Part shown: positions 32,213-38,656 of the stretch, one piece after another
How positions within the stretch are numbered: the first letter of the stretch is position 1
Layout of the letters: every line of letters starts with the position of its first letter
From: Actinomycetes bacterium
GTDB taxonomy: Bacteria > Actinomycetota > Actinomycetes > S36-B12 > UBA5976
Direction of reading: 5' to 3'
Length of the DNA stretch: 38,656 nt
Assembly (NCBI GenBank): GCA_021824095.1
Contig: JAKALQ010000009.1
Span: 1 to 38,656, forward strand
Program-made: the position numbers and the translations under genes
Notes under the pieces: generated by a model
Databases searched by the model: none
Told to the model about the DNA's origin: nothing
What the model saw: the letters and a program-made list of their open reading frames with translations, nothing else

Positions 32213-32222
32213 CCCTGCCACA

Positions 32223-32242
32223 TTCCGTGAACGTTCTCAAGC
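32223..32242. promoter_or_regulatory. LacI-type site at the lacI/alpha-galactosidase divergence
   Basis: An AACGTT core (32230-32235) with TCCGTG on one side and CTCAAG on the other. It is imperfect, but is the third AACGTT dyad in the cluster and lies directly before the LacI start, suggesting autoregulation. Confidence 0.45.
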
Positions 32243-32306
32243 AGCATATCCGCCGCGCACATCGCCGCGCGTGCCCCGCGTGTAACAGACGCAGGCATCC
32301 TGATCG

Positions 32307-32349
32307 GATGTGAAACATCTTGTGCATTTGTGATCGACCGTGCTGGAAT
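32307..32349 (+). promoter_or_regulatory. Alpha-galactosidase promoter region with possible DeoR site
   Basis: GATGT-GAA-ACATC (32307-32319) is a small dyad, and TGATCG is repeated directly at 32301 and 32331. TTGTGC (32320-32325), 18 bp, TGGAAT (32344-32349) is a weak promoter candidate. Binding by the downstream-encoded DeoR regulator is a guess. Confidence 0.3.
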
Positions 32350-32380
32350 ACGCCGACCACGCGTGACGGAGGAGGCAGCC

Positions 32381-34507
32381 ATGTCGAGTGTCGTCGTGCT
32401 GCGAGCCCGCGACCATGCCCTCGTCCTCGATGCGACCGGTCCACGACTGCCCCGCGTGCTGCATTGGGGGTCGGACCTGGGGCCGCTCGCGCACGAGGAT
32501 GTGGCCCGCATGCGTCGCGCGGCCGACCTCGGCCAGGGCCACTCCGCCTTCGACGAGCCAATGCCCGTGACGATCAGCCGGGATCCCGCCGACGGCTTCC
32601 TCGGGGCGCCCACGGTGTCCGGCCACCGCGACGGCCGTGCCTTCTCGACCCGCTTCCGCCTCGAGGCCATCACCGCCGACGATCGCACCTGCACCGTGAC
32701 GGGCGCCGATGACGCCGCCGGGCTGCGTCTCGAGACCACGTTCGCCATGGCGCCCGAGGGCGTGCTCCGCATCCGGTACCGGCTCACGAACGTCGGCACC
32801 GACGCATACACCGTGGACGACGTGCAGGTGGGCCTGCCCCTCCCTGCGCAGGCCACGGAAGTCATGGACTTCACCGGCAACTGGTCGCGTGAGGTGTACC
32901 CGCAGCGGCGCCGCATCGAGCACGGCCGCTGGGTGCGCGAGATCCGCGAGGGTCGCACCGGCCACGACCACACCCTCACCTTCATGGCGATGACGGCAGA
33001 TGCGCGCTTCCGCGCGGGATCCGTGTGGAGCCTCTCGCTGGCGTGGTCGGGCAACTCGCGCCACGTCGTCGAGCGCCTGGCTGACGGCACCACGCACATC
33101 GGGGCGGGCGAGTTGCTACTGCCCGGTGAGGTGGTGCTCGCACCGGGGGAGTCGTACCTCGCGCCGGAGGTGGTCGCCGTGCACTCGTCGGCGGGCCTCG
33201 ACGGCGCGGCCGGCATGCTGCATGACTGGCTGCGTGCCCGCCCGCAGCATCCGCGACGTCCGCGCCCGCTCACCATCAACGTGTGGGAGGCGGTGTACTT
33301 CGACCACCGCTTCGCGAAGCTGGAGCAGCTTGCCGACGTGTGTGCCGAGATCGGCGTGGAGCGCTTCGTGCTGGACGACGGCTGGTTCGGTGCCCGTCGT
33401 GACGATCGTGCCGGGCTCGGCGACTGGGTGGTGTCGCCCGACGCGTGGCCGCAGGGCCTGCACCCGCTCGCGCAGTGCCTCGCCGACCGCGGCATCGAGT
33501 TCGGGCTGTGGTTCGAACCCGAGATGGTGAACCCCGACTCCGACCTCTTCCGTGCGCACCCCGACTGGATCCTGCAGGTCGACGGGCGGGTCCCGCCCGA
33601 GTGGCGCCACCAGCAGGTGCTCGACCTCTCGCACGAGGGTGCCTTCGCACACGTCCTCGCCCAGATCGATGCCGTCCTCACCGAGTACCCGACGATCCGC
33701 TTCCTCAAGTGGGACCACAATCGGCCGCTCACCGATCCCGGGCACCTCGGACGCCCGGGGGTGCGGTTGCAGACGTTGGCCCTCTACCGCCTGCTTGACG
33801 AGGTGAAGCGGCGGCACCCGGGGATCGAGATCGAGTCGTGCTCGTCCGGTGGCGGGCGCATCGACCTCGGCATCATGGAGCACTGCGATCGCGTGCACGC
33901 GTCGGACAACAACGAGGCCCTCGAACGGCAGCGCATCCAGCGCTGGACGATGCAGCTGCTGCCGCCGGAGCTCGTCGACTCGCATGTGTCGCCGTCGCCG
34001 GGACACACGGCCGGCCGCGCCCATGGCCTCACCTTCCGGCTCATCACCGCGCTGTTCGGGCATGCGGGCATCGAGTGGGACATCACGCAGACGACACCGG
34101 AGGAGCGGGCCATCCTGCGTTCGTGGGCCGAGTACTACAAGGCCAACCGCGTGTTGCTGCACAGCGGGCGCATGGTGCGCCTCGACCTTCCCACTGCTGA
34201 CGCGTCCGCGCATGGCGTCATCGCGGCCGATGGCTCCCGCGCCCTCCTCGCCTACGTGCAGGAGGGCGTCGCGGTGGCATCGCGGCCGGCCATGCTCCGC
34301 CTCTCGGGCCTCGATCCCGACGCCCGTTACCGCATCGTCGAGGTGCGGCCGGCCGGCACCCCGCGCTACTGGCAGATCCGCCTCCCCGGTTGGCTGCAGG
34401 ACGGCGTCGAGCTCCCCGGGCGGGTGCTCATGGACGTCGGCGTCCAGCCTCCGATCCTGTGCGCCGAGCAGGCCACGCTGTTCGAACTCACCAAGGTGAC
34501 GGCATGA
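32381..34507 (+). CDS. Alpha-galactosidase, glycoside hydrolase family 36
   Basis: A 708-aa cytoplasmic enzyme that releases galactose from melibiose, raffinose-type and other alpha-galactosides. An N-terminal beta-supersandwich (about 1-300) precedes a TIM barrel (about 310-620) and a C-terminal beta domain. The barrel has VLDDGWFGARRDD, GLWFEPEMVNPDSDL, the nucleophile Asp445 in LKWDHNR, CSSGGGRIDLGI, and the acid/base Asp509 in HASDNNEALERQRIQ. GGAGGAGG precedes ATG 32381, so the 17-codon longer frame is rejected. No signal peptide is present. It heads the rightward unit with the DeoR regulator and galTKE. Confidence 0.96.
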   Translation: MSSVVVLRARDHALVLDATGPRLPRVLHWGSDLGPLAHEDVARMRRAADLGQGHSAFDEPMPVTISRDPADGFLGAPTVSGHRDGRAFSTRFRLEAITADDRTCTVTGADDAAGLRLETTFAMAPEGVLRIRYRLTNVGTDAYTVDDVQVGLPLPAQATEVMDFTGNWSREVYPQRRRIEHGRWVREIREGRTGHDHTLTFMAMTADARFRAGSVWSLSLAWSGNSRHVVERLADGTTHIGAGELLLPGEVVLAPGESYLAPEVVAVHSSAGLDGAAGMLHDWLRARPQHPRRPRPLTINVWEAVYFDHRFAKLEQLADVCAEIGVERFVLDDGWFGARRDDRAGLGDWVVSPDAWPQGLHPLAQCLADRGIEFGLWFEPEMVNPDSDLFRAHPDWILQVDGRVPPEWRHQQVLDLSHEGAFAHVLAQIDAVLTEYPTIRFLKWDHNRPLTDPGHLGRPGVRLQTLALYRLLDEVKRRHPGIEIESCSSGGGRIDLGIMEHCDRVHASDNNEALERQRIQRWTMQLLPPELVDSHVSPSPGHTAGRAHGLTFRLITALFGHAGIEWDITQTTPEERAILRSWAEYYKANRVLLHSGRMVRLDLPTADASAHGVIAADGSRALLAYVQEGVAVASRPAMLRLSGLDPDARYRIVEVRPAGTPRYWQIRLPGWLQDGVELPGRVLMDVGVQPPILCAEQATLFELTKVTA

Positions 34508-34546
34508 GTGCGCGTCGCGTCCACCACCGGAGGGGAGGTGCCCACC

Positions 34547-35347
34547 ATGCTCGCTGCGCAGCGGCGTGAACGCATCCTGGAACTGCTGGCCCGTGAGGGT
34601 GTCGTCACCGTCACGGGGCTCGCGCAGGTGCTCGATGTCTCCGAGATGACGGTGCGTCGTGACCTCGATGCCCTCGATGCCGACGGTGCCCTCACGAAGG
34701 TGCACGGTGGTGCCACGGCATCGCAGTCGGTGCGTGGACGTGAGCCGGGGTTCCTCGCGAAGTCGACGCTCGCGTCGGGTGCAAAGCTCGCGATCGCGAA
34801 GGCGGCCGCGGCGCTCGTGCAGCCGGGCTCCGCCATCGGCCTCACTGCGGGCACGACGACGCACCTCGTCGCCCAGCAGCTGCGGTCATTGCGTGACATC
34901 ACGATCGTCACCAACTCCATCCGCGTGGCAGACGTGTTCGTCGATGTGTCACCGGCGGACATCGCCGTCATCGTCATTGGTGGCACGCGCACGCCGTCGG
35001 ATGCGCTCGTCGGACCCATGGCCGTCGACAACATGCGCAGCCTCAACCTCGACATCTGCTTCATGGGGGTGCACGGCATGGATGAGCAGGCGGGGTTCAC
35101 CTCGCCCAACATCCTGGAAGCCGAGACGAACCGGGCCTTCGCCGCCACTGCGCGGCAGTTCATCGTCGTGTCGGACAGCACGAAGTGGGGCGCGGTCGGC
35201 CTTGCCCGCATCACACCGCTCGATGAGGCGACGACCGTCATCACCGACACCGACATGCCAGATGCTGCCCGACAGGTGCTCGGCGCGCACGTCGAGCATG
35301 TCATCTATGCGAAGCCGGAGGATGGGGCAGATGCGCCGCACGCCTAG
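34547..35347 (+). CDS. DeoR-family regulator of sugar metabolism
   Basis: A 266-aa DeoR/GlpR-type repressor. The winged helix is RRERILELLAREGVVTVTGLA-like at the N-terminus with the recognition helix LDVSEMTVRRDLDAL (about residues 29-43). The sugar-phosphate-sensing domain has GLTAGTTTHLVAQ (about 90-102), TNSIRVAD, VIGGTRTPSDALVGP and the late FIVVSDSTKWG. Such regulators respond to phosphorylated sugars, here perhaps galactose 1-phosphate or tagatose phosphates (inference). ATG 34547 follows GGGGAGGTG. Its end overlaps galT by 17 nt, so it travels with the Leloir genes and gives the cluster a second regulator beside LacI. Confidence 0.93.
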   Translation: MLAAQRRERILELLAREGVVTVTGLAQVLDVSEMTVRRDLDALDADGALTKVHGGATASQSVRGREPGFLAKSTLASGAKLAIAKAAAALVQPGSAIGLTAGTTTHLVAQQLRSLRDITIVTNSIRVADVFVDVSPADIAVIVIGGTRTPSDALVGPMAVDNMRSLNLDICFMGVHGMDEQAGFTSPNILEAETNRAFAATARQFIVVSDSTKWGAVGLARITPLDEATTVITDTDMPDAARQVLGAHVEHVIYAKPEDGADAPHA

Positions 35348-36428
35348 CCGTCTCAGTGATGGGCGCGAGATCATCTACTTCGATCGTGATGGCGCGCCTC
35401 CGCGCACCGCGGTCGACGAACGTGGCCTCGACGAGGGCGCCGCGATCGGCGAGGTCCGCTACGACGTCATGACGGGCGAGTGGATCGCCATCGCGGGCCA
35501 CCGTCAGACGCGCACGCACCTGCCTGCGGCGAGCGAGTGCCCGCTGTGCCCGACCGTGGACGGGCGGCTGTCCGAGATCCCGGAGTCGTCCTACGACGTC
35601 GTCGTATTCGAGAACCGCTTCCCGTCGCTGCGTGCGCCCGAGGGCGAGTGGGAGCTGCCGGAACCCGGGCTCGATGCCGTCGCGCCAGCGGCCGGACGGT
35701 GTGAGGTGGTGTGCTTCTCGGCGGACCATGATGGCTCGTTCACGAAGCTCACCCCGGCGCAGGCTCGCCTCGTCATCGATGCGTGGACCGATCGCACGGC
35801 GGCGCTCAGCGCGCTGCCGTATGTGCGCCAGGTGTTCCCGTTCGAGAACCGTGGCGTCGAGATCGGCGTGACGCTGCACCATCCGCATGGGCAGATCTAC
35901 GGCTACTCGTACCTGCCGCCGCGCATTGTGCGCCTCATCGAACAGGATCGGTCCCACCGTGCGCGCGGCAGGCGGGGACTCATCGCCGACGTCATCGCCC
36001 GCGAGGCCGCCGATGGTCGGCGCCTCGTGTTCCGCTCGCAGCACTGGATCGCCTTCGTGCCCTTCGCGGCACGGTGGCCCTTCGAGGTGCAGCTGCACCC
36101 GCTGCGTGCCGGCGTCCACGACTTCACCGAGCTGACGGACGCGGAGCGCGACGAGCTTGCCACGGTGTACCCGCGATTGCTGCGCGCGTTCGACGCCCTG
36201 CTCGGTGTCACGATGCCGTACGTCGCCGGCTGGTTTCAGGCGCCCTGCAACGGTCCGGCGGATGAGCGCGACGCCGTGACGCTGCACCTGCAGCTGCAGT
36301 CGAACCGACGGGCGCCGAACAAGCTGAAGTACCCCGCAGGCTCCGAGATGAGCATGTGGGCGTACATCAGCGACGTGCCGCCGGAGCAGTCGGCGCAGTT
36401 GCTGCGCGAGGCCTGGGAGCGCGCATGA
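35331..36428 (+). CDS. galT: Galactose-1-phosphate uridylyltransferase
   Basis: A 365-aa HIT-superfamily enzyme that exchanges UMP between UDP-glucose and galactose 1-phosphate. The active-site motif is HHPHGQIYGY with the uridylylated His186. Zinc-type cysteines are in ECPLCP (about residues 63-68), and FENRFPSL, FPFENRGVEIG and HLQLQSNRRAPNKLKY are family signatures. ATG 35331 lies at the right distance from GGAGG (35317-35321); ATG 35322 is too close to it. It overlaps the DeoR gene by 17 nt and galK by 4 nt (ATGA). Confidence 0.96.
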   Translation: MRRTPSRLSDGREIIYFDRDGAPPRTAVDERGLDEGAAIGEVRYDVMTGEWIAIAGHRQTRTHLPAASECPLCPTVDGRLSEIPESSYDVVVFENRFPSLRAPEGEWELPEPGLDAVAPAAGRCEVVCFSADHDGSFTKLTPAQARLVIDAWTDRTAALSALPYVRQVFPFENRGVEIGVTLHHPHGQIYGYSYLPPRIVRLIEQDRSHRARGRRGLIADVIAREAADGRRLVFRSQHWIAFVPFAARWPFEVQLHPLRAGVHDFTELTDAERDELATVYPRLLRAFDALLGVTMPYVAGWFQAPCNGPADERDAVTLHLQLQSNRRAPNKLKYPAGSEMSMWAYISDVPPEQSAQLLREAWERA

Positions 36429-37513
36429 GCCGCGCCCATGCGCCCGGGCGGGTGAACCTCATCGGCGAGCACACCGACTACACGGGCGGGCTCACCCTGC
36501 CGATGGCCGTCGACATGGGCGTCACCTGCGAGGCGACGCCGCGCACCGATGGGCGGGTCACCGCGGAATCGCGTGAGATGCCCGGCGAGCACGTGGAGGC
36601 CGATGTCGCGTCCGTGGCACCCGGGGACGTGCGAGGGTGGGCGGCCTACGTCATCGGGACGGTGTGGGCGCTGCGTGAGGCGGGCGTCCCAGTGCCCGCG
36701 TGTGACCTGCGCATCTCGTCGACGGTGCCCGCTGGAGCGGGACTGTCGTCGTCCGCCGCTGTCGAGTGCGCCGTCGCACTCGCGGTGCTCGACCTCGCCG
36801 GCGCCACGATGCCCGCGCGGGAGGTGGCTCGGGTCGCGAAGCGCGCCGAGAACGAGTTTGTCGGTGCACCGACCGGATCCATGGACCAGGTGGCGTCGAT
36901 GCTCGGCGAGGCCGACCACCTCATCTTCTTCGACACGGGCGAGGACACCACGCGCACGGTGCCCTTCCCGTTGCGCGCACAGGGTCTGCACCTGCTTGTC
37001 ATCGACACGCACGCACACCACCAACTCGTCGTCGATGAGTACGGCGAGCGCAGGCGGGCGCTCGAGGCGGCGACGGTGCAGCTCGGTGTGCCGTCGCTTC
37101 GTGCCGTCACGGATGCGGCTGCCGTCGAGCAGTTGGCGGACCCGGTGCTGCGACGTCGTGCCCGCCATGTCGTCACCGAGAACGCGCGCGTGCTGCGCAC
37201 CATCGTCCTGCTTGAGGCGGGTGACATCGCCGCGGTCGGCCCGGTGCTCACCGAGGGGCATCGATCGCTGCGCGACGACCTCGAGGTGAGTTGCGAGGAG
37301 CTCGATGTCGCCGTGGATGCCGCATGTGCCGCGGGTGCCCTCGGCGCCCGCATGGTGGGTGGTGGCTTCGGTGGCAGCGCGATCGCGCTCGTGCCGACGG
37401 ATGCGGTTGCGGCGGTGACGACGGCCGTCACCGCGGCGTATGCGGCACGCGGATGGCGGGCGCCCGATGTGCACGATGTGACGCCGGCGCAGGGCGCGCA
37501 CCTCGTCGCATGA
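36425..37513 (+). CDS. galK: Galactokinase
   Basis: A 362-aa GHMP kinase that phosphorylates galactose at C1. The galactokinase signature GRVNLIGEHTDYTGG begins at residue 8, the GHMP ATP loop is PAGAGLSSSAAVE (about 102-114), and the third motif is MVGGGFGGSAIAL near residue 312. The protein starts much closer to the signature than most galactokinases, whose N-terminus is about 10-20 residues longer. The start is fixed by the ATGA overlap with galT, so the short form seems genuine. GSMDQVASMLGEADH holds the catalytic Asp region. Confidence 0.96.
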   Translation: MSRAHAPGRVNLIGEHTDYTGGLTLPMAVDMGVTCEATPRTDGRVTAESREMPGEHVEADVASVAPGDVRGWAAYVIGTVWALREAGVPVPACDLRISSTVPAGAGLSSSAAVECAVALAVLDLAGATMPAREVARVAKRAENEFVGAPTGSMDQVASMLGEADHLIFFDTGEDTTRTVPFPLRAQGLHLLVIDTHAHHQLVVDEYGERRRALEAATVQLGVPSLRAVTDAAAVEQLADPVLRRRARHVVTENARVLRTIVLLEAGDIAAVGPVLTEGHRSLRDDLEVSCEELDVAVDAACAAGALGARMVGGGFGGSAIALVPTDAVAAVTTAVTAAYAARGWRAPDVHDVTPAQGAHLVA

Positions 37514-37560
37514 GGTGCGATGCTGTGCGTGCGACGATGGCCAAGGTGTGAGGGGTTGCG

Positions 37561-38565
37561 ATGGCGTGGTTGGTGACGGGTGGAGCCGGGTACATCGGGT
37601 CGCACATCGTGCGGGCGTTCCGCGCGGAGGGCATCGACGTCGTCGTCCTCGATGACCTCTCGACCGGCCGCAAGGAGTTCGTGCCGGACGGTGTGCCGCT
37701 CGTGCAGGGCTCCATCACGAGCGTGCCCGACCTCGAGCGCGCGTTCGATGCGGCGCGGATCGACGGTGTCGTGCACCTGGCTGGCTTCAAGTACGCGGGG
37801 GTGTCGGTGCAGACCCCGCTCGAGTGCTACCGCATCAACGTCGAGGGCATGCGCCTGCTGCTCGAGGCGTGCGCCCGACATGACGTCATGCGCTTCGTGT
37901 TCTCGTCATCTGCGGCCGTGTTCGGCACGCCGGACGTCGACCTCGTCGACGAGGACACCCCGACGGCGCCAGAGTCGCCATATGGTGAGAGCAAGCTCAT
38001 CGGCGAGTGGCTGTGCCGCGACCTCGCCCGCTCCCGCGAGCTCGCGGGGCTCACGCCCTTCCAGTGGACGGCGTTGCGCTACTTCAATGTCGTCGGCAGT
38101 GGGGCGCGCGAGGTGTTCGACGTGTCGCCGCACAACCTCTTCCCCCTCGTCCTTGCCGCGATCAGCGAGGGTCGCACCCCGCGCATCTTCGGTACCGACT
38201 ACCCGACGCCCGACGGCACCTGCGTGCGCGACTACATCCACGTCGCCGACGTCGCGTCCGCGCATGTGGCCGCGGCTCGTCGTCTGGCGGCTGACGCGCC
38301 GCTCGCCACCCGCTACAACCTCGGGCGCGGCGAGGGCGTGAGCGTGCGTCAGATCATGGACGCCGTCGCGGACGTCACCGGCATCGCGTTCACGCCCGAG
38401 GTGGCACCGCGTCGCCCCGGCGATCCCGCACGCATCGTCACCTCTGCCGCGCGAGCGAATGCCGACCTCGGCTGGGCCGCGATCCACGACCTCGAGTCGA
38501 TGGTCGACTCCGCGTGGAGCGCCTGGCAGTACGCGGCCAGCGTGGGTGCCGCCCGCCTCGGCTGA
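37561..38565 (+). CDS. galE: UDP-glucose 4-epimerase
   Basis: A 334-aa extended short-chain dehydrogenase that interconverts UDP-galactose and UDP-glucose with tightly bound NAD. The Rossmann motif is VTGGAGYIGSHIV (residues 5-17). The catalytic Ser is in FSSSAAVFG (about 118-126) and the Tyr/Lys pair in SPYGESKLIGEW (about 139-150). ALRYFNVVGSG, TPDGTCVRDYIHVADVA and YNLGRGEGVSVRQI are GalE signatures. GAGGGG precedes the ATG, 47 nt after galK. It ends the rightward unit; palindrome R10 follows 31 nt after the stop. Confidence 0.96.
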   Translation: MAWLVTGGAGYIGSHIVRAFRAEGIDVVVLDDLSTGRKEFVPDGVPLVQGSITSVPDLERAFDAARIDGVVHLAGFKYAGVSVQTPLECYRINVEGMRLLLEACARHDVMRFVFSSSAAVFGTPDVDLVDEDTPTAPESPYGESKLIGEWLCRDLARSRELAGLTPFQWTALRYFNVVGSGAREVFDVSPHNLFPLVLAAISEGRTPRIFGTDYPTPDGTCVRDYIHVADVASAHVAAARRLAADAPLATRYNLGRGEGVSVRQIMDAVADVTGIAFTPEVAPRRPGDPARIVTSAARANADLGWAAIHDLESMVDSAWSAWQYAASVGAARLG

Positions 38566-38596
38566 GGGCATCGCCCACCTCCCAGCGCCAAGGGCG

Positions 38597-38652
38597 CGAT
38601 CTGTGGTTTCGGGCCCGAATCTCGCGAGATTCGGGCCCGAAACCACAGATCG
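38597..38652. repeat. 56-bp palindromic element, copy R10 (perfect palindrome)
   Basis: Perfect through arms and centre (ATCTCGCGAGAT); with flanks the symmetry reaches 62 bp (38594-38655). Position 9 is G (CTGTGGTTTC) where R7 has T, and the other arm has the matching C (GAAACCACAG). It follows galE. Confidence 0.98.
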
Positions 38653-38656
38653 CGCG

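Noticed and set aside
32330-32380. A longer alpha-galactosidase starting at 32330
   Set aside because: GGAGGAGG directly precedes ATG 32381, and the extra codons overlap the promoter region.

Overview
The window is GC-rich DNA (about 70% by eye) from an actinobacterium. The evidence is the GC-loaded third codon positions, TANNNT -10 boxes, several apparently leaderless genes, a sugar ABC transporter with no ATPase of its own, and OmpR/PhoB and Crp families of actinobacterial type. There is no rRNA, phage, transposase or CRISPR array, so genus cannot be assigned. I support 37 protein genes and one tRNA-Tyr(GUA).

Layout. 214-2403 katG. 2699-3692 a two-gene unit (DCC thiol oxidoreductase, SAM methyltransferase) under a CsoR/CstR-like operator. 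3953-5351 a three-gene unit (Met-rich membrane protein, CXXC protein, Crp/Fnr regulator) with a TGTGG-N6-CCACA box at its promoter. 5770-9286 a membrane diguanylate cyclase, tRNA-Tyr, an amidinohydrolase, a HutD-like protein and an EEP hydrolase. 9405-10238 an exported DUF5666-like protein behind a PHO-box-like repeat. 10407-13273 a LysR regulator divergent from psuG-psuK (pseudouridine breakdown). 13297-15805 a polar amino acid ABC transporter. 15981-18430 a Met-rich exported protein with a response regulator and a sensor kinase whose outer loop is also Met-rich. 18878-21150 E1alpha, E1beta and a free-standing lipoyl protein. 21495-24586 an epimerase, a small unknown gene and a PAS-GGDEF protein. 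24734-38565 a galactoside cluster: lacZ, two permeases, binding protein, LacI regulator, alpha-galactosidase, DeoR regulator, galT, galK, galE. The galactoside genes form a complete route: import, hydrolysis of alpha- and beta-galactosides, and the Leloir pathway. AACGTT-centred operators mark probable LacI control.

The main discovery candidate is a family of ten palindromic intergenic elements, R1-R10, each exactly 56 bp from CGATCTG to CAGATCG: 59, 2585, 3840, 5591, 18608, 21299, 22522, 23029, 24652 and 38597 (start positions). Six copies have perfectly paired 22-bp arms although the arm sequences differ, so changes on one side are matched on the other. One copy sits at each boundary between many of the transcription units (R1|katG|R2|DCC unit|R3|crp unit|R4 ... 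R5|E1 unit|R6|epimerase|R7|unknown|R8|PAS-GGDEF|R9|galactoside cluster|R10), and none lies inside an operon. Short tandem or direct repeats abut or lie close to R2, R3 and R4. I do not recognise this family. Its role (terminator, insulator, protein-binding site or non-autonomous mobile element) is open.
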